A program made the translations under genes and the position numbers. From Firmicutes bacterium TM09-10 (GTDB lineage: Bacteria; Bacillota; Clostridia; Lachnospirales; Lachnospiraceae), in the NCBI GenBank assembly GCA_003481005.1, contig QUKC01000006.1:1-64000 (forward strand): 64,000 nucleotides of DNA, given 5' to 3'. Below, piece after piece: positions 50,395 to 58,574 of the stretch; position 1 is the stretch's first letter, and each line of letters starts with the position of its first letter. The notes under the pieces were generated by a model. The model was not told the origin of the DNA, made no database searches, and saw only the letters and a program-made list of their open reading frames with translations.

Positions 50395-50435
50395 AAGCCT
50401 TTCCTCCCGCACGTTTTCCAAAACTGTATGTCCTT

Positions 50436-50500
50436 ATTATAAAAATGCTGGCGCGTGGATTTTGTCGAAACGCTGTGCGCTGCCAGGGAAAGTTTCGACA
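50436..50500 (-). promoter_or_regulatory. spoIIGA promoter with two Spo0A boxes
   Basis: Two exact Spo0A boxes in opposite orientation: TTCGACA at 50463-50469 and TGTCGAA at 50494-50500 (minus-strand reading). They form an 11-bp inverted repeat with flanks. A TATAAT (50436-50441) lies 21 bp downstream of the proximal box, reproducing the unusually long spacing of the Bacillus spoIIG promoter, where Spo0A substitutes for -35 contacts. Confidence 0.8.
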
Positions 50501-50542
50501 AAAAAACACCGCGAAATGACTTTTTCAGTCACCTCGCGGTGT
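50499..50542 (-). terminator. ftsZ terminator
   Basis: Minus strand: ACACCGCGAGGTGACTG, loop, CAGTCATTTCGCGGTGT-type stem ending in TTTTTTT, 25 bp after the ftsZ stop. Its T-tract merges into the distal Spo0A box of spoIIGA. Confidence 0.9.
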
Positions 50543-50566
50543 TTTCTGTTTCGTTACTAAAATTAT

Positions 50567-51790
50567 TTATTTTTTCTGAAGGAAATCCGGAATCTTTAAA
50601 TCTCTCTCCTGTACCTTGCTGCGCAGTACCGTAGGAGCAGGCTGAATGCCATTTATGCCTGTCGGCTTCTTTAATTCCGCATTGGAAGCAGCTCCGGGAT
50701 GAACCGGCTGCTGCAGTGCGCTGTTATACGGTCTTGTCGTGTTCGCGCCGGTCGCACTCACTGTGGTCTTCATGCCGGTCTGGCCTACGGAAGGAGTGAT
50801 CGGTTTTCTTGCAAAGGAAGTACCGAAGCGGGAAGCCGGTGTCTCCTCAATACCGGTTGCAATTACGGTAATCCGGCAGTAATCTGCCTGGTTGGAATCA
50901 TACATGGCACCGAAGATGATGTTAACGTCATCGCCGGTGATCTCACGGACATAATCCACCGCATCGGAAGCGTCGAACATGGAAATATCGCCGGACACGT
51001 TGATGATGATATCGGTTGCGCCTGCAATCGTTGTCTCTAACAGCGGGCTCTCTACAGCGGCTTTGACTGCCATGACAGCCTTATCGTCGCCTTTACCTTC
51101 GCCGATACCGATGTGAGCAATGCCCTTGTCACGCATAACGGTCTGTACATCTGCAAAGTCGAGGTTAATGACTGCGGGAACGTTGATCAGATCGGTAATT
51201 CCCTGTACTGCCTGCTGAAGGACTTCATCGGCCTTCATCAGAGCTTCCGGCATGCTGGTACGCTTGTCCACAATTTCCAGAATCTTGTCATTCGGGATAA
51301 CGATCAGAGTATCCACGCTGTCACGCAGCTTTTCGATACCGGACATCGCATTGTTCATACGGGTCTTTGCTTCAAAGCGGAACGGCTTGGTTACAACACC
51401 GACGGTCAGGATTCCTTTGTCCTTGGCGAGCTTTGCGACAACAGGAGCCGCACCGGTTCCGGTTCCGCCGCCCATACCGCAGGTAACAAATACCATATCT
51501 GCTCCGTCTAAGGATTTGGAAATTTCTTCTGCACTCTCCTGAGCTGCCTGCTCACCGATTTCGGGCTTTGCGCCTGCGCCCAGTCCCTTGGTCAGCTTCT
51601 CGCCGATCTGCAGGTGCTTTTCCGCTTTGCAGAACTGCAGAGCCTGTCGGTCCGTATTGACTCCGATAAACTCCACACCGTCAATTTTCTCATCAATCAT
51701 TCTATTTACAGCATTATTGCCTGCACCGCCAACTCCAATGACAAGGATGTGCGCTGCCGCTTCTGCGTCATTTACTTTAATCTCCAGCAA
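50567..51790 (-). CDS. ftsZ: Cell division GTPase FtsZ
   Basis: A 407-residue tubulin-like protein forming the Z ring. It has [15 protein letters not shown] at about 17-31, the GTP-binding loop [10 protein letters not shown] near 107, and synergy-loop region [12 protein letters not shown] near 203. A disordered linker rich in Thr/Ala/Asn follows, then a conserved C-terminal peptide DLKIPDFLQ. The start appears to be TTG at 51790 with AAGGAGG eight bases upstream; ATG codons at 51808 and 51817 lack sites. Last gene of the dcw cluster, followed by a terminator. Confidence 0.97.
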   Translation of the reverse strand: MLEIKVNDAEAAAHILVIGVGGAGNNAVNRMIDEKIDGVEFIGVNTDRQALQFCKAEKHLQIGEKLTKGLGAGAKPEIGEQAAQESAEEISKSLDGADMVFVTCGMGGGTGTGAAPVVAKLAKDKGILTVGVVTKPFRFEAKTRMNNAMSGIEKLRDSVDTLIVIPNDKILEIVDKRTSMPEALMKADEVLQQAVQGITDLINVPAVINLDFADVQTVMRDKGIAHIGIGEGKGDDKAVMAVKAAVESPLLETTIAGATDIIINVSGDISMFDASDAVDYVREITGDDVNIIFGAMYDSNQADYCRITVIATGIEETPASRFGTSFARKPITPSVGQTGMKTTVSATGANTTRPYNSALQQPVHPGAASNAELKKPTGINGIQPAPTVLRSKVQERDLKIPDFLQKK

Positions 51791-51884
51791 GGGTATTTCC
51801 TCCTTCATTCCTGACAAACTTCATAATATTTATCATATAATCATTTTCAGAATTACGCAACCCATTTTTTCAATTTCTTTACGG

Positions 51885-52742
51885 TTATCCATCTTTCTGA
51901 AACGTCACATTTTTGCGGTCTTCCGAGTAATTCTGCAAATCGAGTACTCCGCTTTCGCCCGACAGATTCGGTAAAATCTGTTCCAGGCGCATCACCTTTT
52001 CCTCCAGGTTATCCTTTCCCAGCTTTGCCCGGATATTGTCGAAATAAAGTGTTATTTCATTTGATTCGTTAAAATATATTTTATCCGTCGTGATCTGATG
52101 CTTGGAAAGCATTTGCGTAATCGAAAGGATTTCCTGAAAAATATCGGTATTCTTCACCGGAAGCGCCTCATACAAAACAACATGGTCGAACCTAATTCCC
52201 GTCACCTGCGGAATTCCTTCTGTCCTCGTTTCCGAAGATTCCACCACGATACCGTCCCGGTCAAAATACATGTAACGCCCCATGTATTCGACGTAGCCCG
52301 CCACAGACTTTTCATAAACACGGATCGTGATGCTGTCTGGCGAATCGACCCGGACACTCATCGTTTCGATAAACGGAATGTCCCGGATTTCCTTATTCCG
52401 ATATTTTAACGAAAGATAGAGCGAATTATAGGAAAGCCGATCGGTCAAAACCATCGCCTCGATCTCTTCGCTCGTGTAGTGAACGTTTCCCTCGACCGAA
52501 ACATTCTGCACCCGAAACACGAACACCACGACGAGGGCTATCGCCGCCAGACAGACGATCGCAATGCTGGCAATCAGTACGCCGAGATTTGCGCGCAGCC
52601 ACTCGCCCGGCGTTGCCACTGCATAGGAATACCCGGCAGCTTTGCCGCTGCTTTTTTTCTTTTTTTTGCCGGAAGCTGATTTCTTCCGACTTTTTTCAGA
52701 TTTTCCGCCGTCCAGCAGCTTATATTTCTGTTTCTGTGCCAA
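51885..52742 (-). CDS. ftsQ: Cell division protein FtsQ/DivIB
   Basis: A 285-residue bitopic membrane protein. It has a Lys/Ser-rich cytoplasmic tail (KSRKKSASGKKKKKSSGKAA), one helix (about 54-76) and a POTRA domain beginning VQNVSVEGNVHYTSEEI. The beta domain follows (YVEYMGRYMYFDRDGIVVE). It links septal peptidoglycan enzymes with FtsL. The start is TTG at 52742, GGGAG six bases away, inside the end of murA (23-nt overlap). Confidence 0.92.
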   Translation of the reverse strand: MAQKQKYKLLDGGKSEKSRKKSASGKKKKKSSGKAAGYSYAVATPGEWLRANLGVLIASIAIVCLAAIALVVVFVFRVQNVSVEGNVHYTSEEIEAMVLTDRLSYNSLYLSLKYRNKEIRDIPFIETMSVRVDSPDSITIRVYEKSVAGYVEYMGRYMYFDRDGIVVESSETRTEGIPQVTGIRFDHVVLYEALPVKNTDIFQEILSITQMLSKHQITTDKIYFNESNEITLYFDNIRAKLGKDNLEEKVMRLEQILPNLSGESGVLDLQNYSEDRKNVTFQKDG

Positions 52743-53982
52743 TGTCTGCTCCCAACTCTCTGAAATCCCTTACGATATCTTCATATCCTCTCCGGATAAA
52801 ATGACAGTTTTCCACGACCGTCTTATGCTCTGCACACAGCCCCGCCAGCACAAGTGCTGCACCACCCCGCAGTTCTTTTGCAAAAACCCGTTCTCCGTGC
52901 AGTTTCCTGCCTCCGGTGACCTCCGCGCTTGTTTGTCCGGCGACGATCGCAGCACCCATACGGTTTAACTGCTCATGCACACCAAACCTTCCATTAAAAA
53001 CGCGCTCCGACACCATACAGTTTCCTTCTGCGCAGCACAGTGCCGTCAGCATCGGGGACTGCAGGTCGGTCGGATAGCCCGGATATACGTCCGTTTCCAG
53101 CAAAAGCGGGGAAACCAGCCTGCCTGCTCGTTTTACCAACAGCCCCTTTGGAGTTGGGATAATCTGTGCGCCCATTTTTTTGGCAACTGCAATCACCGCT
53201 GTAAGCTGCCCGATCGGTGCCTGCCGCAAAAACGCTTCCCCGCCTGCCGCGAGTACACCGATCAGACAGGTTCCTGCCACGATCCGGTCCGCATCGATGG
53301 AAAATTCTGTGCTGCAAAGCTTTTTTACGCCCTCAATTCGAATCGTTTTGCTTCCGGCTCCTTCGATCTTTGCCCCTGCACCGTTTAAAAAGCGGCACAG
53401 CGAAACGACCTCCGGTTCCTTTGCACAACCTGTCAGCACGGTTTCTCCCTTTGCACAGACCGCGCATAAAATCGCATTCTGCGTCGCACCGACGCTCGAA
53501 AACGGAAAACGGATCTGTACGCCGTTCAGTCGCTTTGCAAATACCGTCAAAAAATTGTCATCCTCCCGCCTTATCTGACAACCGAAGCGCGCAAAGGCTT
53601 TCAGATGCAAATCGATCGGGCGGTCGCCGATGACACAGCCGCCCGGATCGCAGAAGGATGCCTGCCCCAGCCGCCCCAAAAGCGCGCCCGTCAGCACGAT
53701 GGAGGAACGCATCCGAACCACTTCCTCTGCCGGAAGCCTGCTTTGCAGCGCACCGGAAGCGTCCACGCAGATCTCGTGACCGGTTTTTGTCACTGTTGCG
53801 CCGATTTTCTGCAAAATGCGGCACATGCAGTCCACATCCGAAATATCCGGGCAGTTTCGCAGTGTCGTCTTTCCGGCGATCAAAATGGTCGACGCCAAAA
53901 TCGGCAGCACGGCGTTTTTCGACCCCTGCACTGTCATTTCCCCGTAAAGAGGTCTTTTGCCCCTGATCCAGATTGAATCCAC
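52720..53982 (-). CDS. murA: UDP-GlcNAc 1-carboxyvinyltransferase
   Basis: A 420-residue enzyme transferring enolpyruvyl to UDP-GlcNAc, the first committed step of peptidoglycan synthesis. It has the N-terminal GSKNAVLPILAS, the active-site Cys in DPGGCVIGDRPIDLHL near residue 118 (the fosfomycin target), and FPFSSVGATQNAIL. The start is GTG at 53982 behind GGTGG. It sits between ftsW and ftsQ, where many Firmicutes have murG or murB instead. Confidence 0.94.
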   Translation of the reverse strand: MDSIWIRGKRPLYGEMTVQGSKNAVLPILASTILIAGKTTLRNCPDISDVDCMCRILQKIGATVTKTGHEICVDASGALQSRLPAEEVVRMRSSIVLTGALLGRLGQASFCDPGGCVIGDRPIDLHLKAFARFGCQIRREDDNFLTVFAKRLNGVQIRFPFSSVGATQNAILCAVCAKGETVLTGCAKEPEVVSLCRFLNGAGAKIEGAGSKTIRIEGVKKLCSTEFSIDADRIVAGTCLIGVLAAGGEAFLRQAPIGQLTAVIAVAKKMGAQIIPTPKGLLVKRAGRLVSPLLLETDVYPGYPTDLQSPMLTALCCAEGNCMVSERVFNGRFGVHEQLNRMGAAIVAGQTSAEVTGGRKLHGERVFAKELRGGAALVLAGLCAEHKTVVENCHFIRRGYEDIVRDFRELGADIGTETEI

Positions 53983-54126
53983 AAAACCACCGTCCGCGTT
54001 GCCCTTACCCTATACTATGGCAAACGTACCGCACACGTGACAAATGCAGCTGCACTGCTGCCCCGTGTCCAGATAACACGCTCGTCTTCTTTGCTTCCGG
54101 TGAAGGCACGATACGCGCATACCCCA

Positions 54127-55275
54127 TTACACATCCCGGACCTTGATGCCGCGGGCAACGCTCATGACGAGCCCCATCTCGATCAGCAAAAACAGGATCG
54201 ATGAGCCGCCGTAGCTGATAAACGGCAGGGACACGCCGGTGTTCGGCATTGAGTTCGTTACGACCGCAACATTTAAAATGACCTGAATCGCGATATGCCC
54301 CAGCACGCCGACAACTAACAGCGCACCGAACAGATCCGACGCGTTGTTCGCAATAATCATCAGACGCCAGATCAACAGCAAAAAAATCAGGATCACAGCA
54401 ATGCCGCCGAACAGCCCCAGCTCCTCACAAATGATCGAAAAGATCATATCATTCTGCTGTTCCGGCAAAAAGCCCAGTTTCTGGATACTCTGCCCGAGCC
54501 CCTTTCCAAAAATACCGCCGGAGCCGATCGCATAGAGTGCCTGCAGCGTCTGGAAGCCCTTGCCGGACGCATAGGCTTCCGGATCGAGCCACGCCATGAT
54601 ACGGGCGAAACGGAAATCCAGCCCTTCGATGCTCTGCAGCTGCTTGACACCGAAAATTACGCCTATAACTGCGAGTGCTCCAATTCCTCCTATGATGAAA
54701 AATGGTTTGTATTGCGGACTCGCCACAAACAGCATCAGGATCGCAATTCCCAGCACGATAATCGCAGAGCTCAGGTTGTTGGTGATTTTCCAGATACAAA
54801 AAACGTGCGGCAGGGAAACTCCAATAACCGTCAAAAAGCCTCTCGACGTCCGAATGTTTCTTCCCATCTTGCAGATAAACGTCGCCAGAAACAGAATCAT
54901 CGCCAGCTTTGCGATCTCCGCAGGCTGAATCGACATACCGAGATTCAGCCACCTTCTTGCACCGTTGACCTCGACGCCCAGCGGTGACAGCACGAGTGCA
55001 ATCAAAATCAGGGAAACTACATAGCCGATTACCGCAAACCGCTCCCAGAAATGATATGGGATGTGGGAGACGAAAAACATCCCCACCAGCCCCAGCGCCG
55101 CCGCAAACGCCTGATGCATCAGATAATAGTCCTCGTTCAGATTCTGCGTCGTCGCATCGTAAGCGCTGGCGGAATAAATCATAACCAGTCCGAAGCCTGT
55201 CAGAAACAGGATGATGAACAGAAGACTGTAATCAAAATAGTATTCTGTTTTCTGAGTTCTTCTCCGTCCTGCCAC
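54127..55275 (-). CDS. ftsW: Lipid II polymerase FtsW/SpoVE
   Basis: A 382-residue SEDS-family glycosyltransferase with about ten helices. NGARRWLNLG near residue 104, and the C-terminal PNTGVSLPFISYGGSS, are family signatures; the essential Asp-type extracellular loop lies between. It polymerises lipid II with a class B penicillin-binding protein. The start is GTG at 55275 (AAGGGGTG site), 4 nt after the murD stop. Whether it serves division or spore cortex cannot be told from sequence. Confidence 0.93.
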   Translation of the reverse strand: MAGRRRTQKTEYYFDYSLLFIILFLTGFGLVMIYSASAYDATTQNLNEDYYLMHQAFAAALGLVGMFFVSHIPYHFWERFAVIGYVVSLILIALVLSPLGVEVNGARRWLNLGMSIQPAEIAKLAMILFLATFICKMGRNIRTSRGFLTVIGVSLPHVFCIWKITNNLSSAIIVLGIAILMLFVASPQYKPFFIIGGIGALAVIGVIFGVKQLQSIEGLDFRFARIMAWLDPEAYASGKGFQTLQALYAIGSGGIFGKGLGQSIQKLGFLPEQQNDMIFSIICEELGLFGGIAVILIFLLLIWRLMIIANNASDLFGALLVVGVLGHIAIQVILNVAVVTNSMPNTGVSLPFISYGGSSILFLLIEMGLVMSVARGIKVRDV

Positions 55276-55279
55276 TTGC

Positions 55280-56641
55280 TCACCCCTTCAGGCTGTTTAC
55301 ATATTCCTTGAACATTTTACCGCGCACTTCATAATTCGGGAACATTCCCCAGCTCGCGCATGCGGGGGACAACAGCACCGCGTCGCCCGGACACGCTGCC
55401 TTTACACAGGTATCCATCGCTTCTTCAAAGCTGTCCGCCAAAACGATATTTTCCATTCCGTGCTTCTTTGCGCACTCCGCGATCTTTTCCCGCGTCTGAC
55501 CGATCAGCACCAGGAGCTTTACCTTGCCGTCAAATGCTTCAATCCACTCGTCGTAGGTGTTCTGCTTATCATAGCCGCCGCCGATCAGCACGGTGGGCCA
55601 CTTCATTGCGCGGATCGCCTGAATTGCCGCATCGGGATTGGTTCCCTTGGAATCGTTATAATAAACGACGCCGTTTTTGGTCGCTACATATTCGATTCTG
55701 TGTTCTACTGCCTGAAAATGTTTTACGGTATCCAGAATTGTTTCCATCGGCACGCCGTATGCTGCTGCAATTGCAATTGCTGCCATCACGTTTTCAAAAT
55801 TATGTACGCCGATCAGCTGCATCTTGTCAACATCCATCAGGACTTCTTCCCCATTTCCGAGATTTCTGCAGATTTTGCTGCCGACCAGATAATAGCCTCT
55901 CTCCAGCTTTTCTTTGGAAGAAAACCAGATGACCTGGGCCGGGCACTTCGGTGCAAACGCCTTTAACCAGCTGTCCTCGTGATTGAGCACACAGAAATCG
56001 TCCTTTGTCTGGTTCTTCGTGATGGATTCCTTGACCGCCGCATAGTTCTCCATCGTATGATGACGGTTCAAATGATCCGGCGTGATATTTAAAATCGCGC
56101 TGACAGTCGGATGGAAATGCACTGCAGTTTCCAGCTGGAAGCTGCTGATCTCCGCTACCGTCACGCTGTCCTTATCTGTTTTTAAAACCTCCTGCGTATA
56201 GGGGGTTCCGATATTGCCGACAACAAACGTATTGTCCTGATAACGCTTCATGATCTCGCCCACCAGCGTTGTCGTCGTGGTCTTTCCGTTCGTGCCTGTA
56301 ATTGCGAGCACCTTTCCCTTTTCAAAGTTCCAGGCGAGCTCAATTTCGCCCCATACCGGAATATCCGCCTCTTCCAGTGTAGAAACAAACGCTTCTTCAA
56401 TGGAAATACCGGGGCTTAAAACCGCCAGCGAAAGCTCGGAAAGCAACTCCTTCGGAAGGCTTCCCAGTACCAGCGCAGTGTCTTTTGGATAATCTTCCCG
56501 CGCGCAGAGCGCCTTCCCATCCAGCTTTTCATTTTCATCAAACAGAACGGGAACGGCTCCCGCTTTCTGCAAGAGTCCGGCGGCTCCGAGTCCGCTCTTT
56601 CCGCATCCGGCTACCAGTACCTTTTTTCCCAGTAAATCCAT
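55280..56641 (-). CDS. murD: UDP-N-acetylmuramoyl-L-alanine:D-glutamate ligase
   Basis: A 453-residue Mur ligase adding D-Glu to UDP-MurNAc-Ala. ATP loop ITGTNGKTTTT near residue 115; EISSFQLE and NHEDSWLK follow; the C-terminal domain has NDSKGTNPDAAIQAI. The start at 56641 (MDLLGKKVLVAG) has AAGGAG nine bases upstream; a frame to 56698 abuts the upstream stop but lacks a site. Normal length. Confidence 0.95.
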   Translation of the reverse strand: MDLLGKKVLVAGCGKSGLGAAGLLQKAGAVPVLFDENEKLDGKALCAREDYPKDTALVLGSLPKELLSELSLAVLSPGISIEEAFVSTLEEADIPVWGEIELAWNFEKGKVLAITGTNGKTTTTTLVGEIMKRYQDNTFVVGNIGTPYTQEVLKTDKDSVTVAEISSFQLETAVHFHPTVSAILNITPDHLNRHHTMENYAAVKESITKNQTKDDFCVLNHEDSWLKAFAPKCPAQVIWFSSKEKLERGYYLVGSKICRNLGNGEEVLMDVDKMQLIGVHNFENVMAAIAIAAAYGVPMETILDTVKHFQAVEHRIEYVATKNGVVYYNDSKGTNPDAAIQAIRAMKWPTVLIGGGYDKQNTYDEWIEAFDGKVKLLVLIGQTREKIAECAKKHGMENIVLADSFEEAMDTCVKAACPGDAVLLSPACASWGMFPNYEVRGKMFKEYVNSLKG

Positions 56642-56698
56642 GTTGATTCTCTCCTTTCGCTGCCATAGACAGCACTTTCGTTCTATGTTTCCCTGCAA

Positions 56699-58459
56699 TT
56701 AATTGCGGTTTATTGTTTCATTCTTCTCATAATACCCTATTTCATCCAGATAGGGAAGAATATTTTCAAAAAGCTCGCGCACTACCGGCGCCGCCACCAG
56801 TCCGCCATAATAGACGCCTTGGGGGTTTCGGATAATGCACAATGCCAGCACCTTCGGATCGTCCGCAGGTGCAAAACCCAGAAACGAAGAAATATACCGA
56901 CCCGTACCGCGAGGAAGCGTCTCGCTGGTCGCCGTCTTGCCGCCCACCTGATAGCCTTCGACTTTTCCGTTTTTTCCGCCGCCGTTTTCCACGACCTGAA
57001 ACAGGATGCTGCGCAGCCGGGCGCTCGTTTCTTCCGAAAGAATCCGTTTTTGCTCCGTTTCCTTCTGTACCGAAATGCGCTCCGAACCGTCCGTCTTTTC
57101 GCAATACAGTCCCAAATGCGGTGTAATCCGCGTCCCGCCATTAATGAGGGAGCTGACCGTCGCTGCAAGCTGGATCGGCGTGATCTGAAAGGACTGCCCG
57201 AACGAAATCGTCGCAAGCTCCACCGGACCGATCTGATCCTGTGCGTGCATGATTGTACCGGCTTCTCCAGGCACATCGATTCCAGTTCTGTTCAGCAGCC
57301 CGAACTGCTTCATGCTTTGGTAAAACGTATCTGCACCCATCCGAAGCCCTACCGTCACAAACACCGGATTGCAGGAATTCATCGTCCCCTGTACGAAATT
57401 TTCAGTTCCATGACCCCGAACCTTTGCACACCGGATTTTTCTGCCCTCTACGACAATATAGCCCGGGCACTGAAAAGAATCCTCTTCCCGGACAACGCCG
57501 TTTTCCAATGCGGCTGCCGCCGTAATGACCTTAAAGGCAGAGCCAGGCTCGTAGGTATCGTTGATGCAGGCGTTTCTCCACATTTTATTCAGGGCTTCCT
57601 GCTTTTCTTTTTCGGTCATGAGCTGTTCCCGCTGCCCCTCCGGAAGTGTGAACGGGTCATTCAACTGATATTCCGGCACATCCGCCATCGCAAGGATTTC
57701 TCCGTTATCGGGACGCAGCACCAGAATCGAAACGCTTTCCGCTTCTTTTTCCAGGCAGACCTGCTCCGCCAGCTGCTGTGCATACAGCTGGATGTTGGCA
57801 TCCAGACTAATGTATAAATCCTTTCCATCCACCGGCTCTACCCGGCTCTCTCCTTCATCCAGAAGCCGGACGCCGCGTGCGTCCGTCATTTCCAGAATCA
57901 AGCCCTCCTGCCCGGAAAGCACTTCCTCATACCGGCTTTCCAATGCCAAAATTCCCTGATTATCGCCTCCGGTAAAGCCGATCACTTTGGAAGCGAGATT
58001 CTCATACGGATAATATCGTTTATAATCCTCGTCCACCTTGATGCCGTCCAGCCCTGTCCGGTAAATTTCCTCCCCGGTTTCCAGATCGACATTGCTTTTG
58101 ATTTTTTCGATGGACGATACCTTTTCCACTCTTTTTCGAACGGTCTCTTCCGACAGTCCAAGCTTGCTGCACAAAAGCGCAATCACTGCGTTGGGATCGC
58201 GAATCTGGTTATGGATGACAGAAATCGTACAGACCGGCTGGTTATCCGCCAGCACGATCCCGTTCCGGTCTAAAATTCTCCCGCGCTTTGCCTTGATTTT
58301 GCGCTCTCTCTGATGCAAATCCAGCGCGAGCTCAGAATAATGTGCCGCCCGAAATACCATCAGATATACCACTCTGGCGGACAGCCCTGAAAAGATCAGA
58401 ATGCACGCCAGAAAAATTACGACGATCTTTTTGCGGTGAAACGGTTTGCTCAGTTCCAT
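56699..58459 (-). CDS. Class B penicillin-binding protein (SpoVD/PBP2 type)
   Basis: A 586-residue transpeptidase: short cytoplasmic tail, one helix (about 12-32), dimerisation domain (LHQRERKIKAKRGRILDRNG from about 48). The transpeptidase domain has SxxK in YEPGSAFKVI near residue 306, SxN in GTMNSCNPVF near 358 and a KTG-type motif KTATSE near 502. It cross-links peptidoglycan with an FtsW/SpoVE partner. No PASTA domains. Its position after ftsI in sporulators suggests the cortex enzyme SpoVD, but this is inference. Confidence 0.93.
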   Translation of the reverse strand: MELSKPFHRKKIVVIFLACILIFSGLSARVVYLMVFRAAHYSELALDLHQRERKIKAKRGRILDRNGIVLADNQPVCTISVIHNQIRDPNAVIALLCSKLGLSEETVRKRVEKVSSIEKIKSNVDLETGEEIYRTGLDGIKVDEDYKRYYPYENLASKVIGFTGGDNQGILALESRYEEVLSGQEGLILEMTDARGVRLLDEGESRVEPVDGKDLYISLDANIQLYAQQLAEQVCLEKEAESVSILVLRPDNGEILAMADVPEYQLNDPFTLPEGQREQLMTEKEKQEALNKMWRNACINDTYEPGSAFKVITAAAALENGVVREEDSFQCPGYIVVEGRKIRCAKVRGHGTENFVQGTMNSCNPVFVTVGLRMGADTFYQSMKQFGLLNRTGIDVPGEAGTIMHAQDQIGPVELATISFGQSFQITPIQLAATVSSLINGGTRITPHLGLYCEKTDGSERISVQKETEQKRILSEETSARLRSILFQVVENGGGKNGKVEGYQVGGKTATSETLPRGTGRYISSFLGFAPADDPKVLALCIIRNPQGVYYGGLVAAPVVRELFENILPYLDEIGYYEKNETINRN

Positions 58460-58574
58460 AGGTTCCCTGCAAAGCAGAAATTACTATACCTTATGAAACC
58501 GCTGCCTAAAATATGCACACGCCGCCGCTGCGCGCTGTGACCACATCAGACAGCGATACAGCTCTTTTCTTCCA

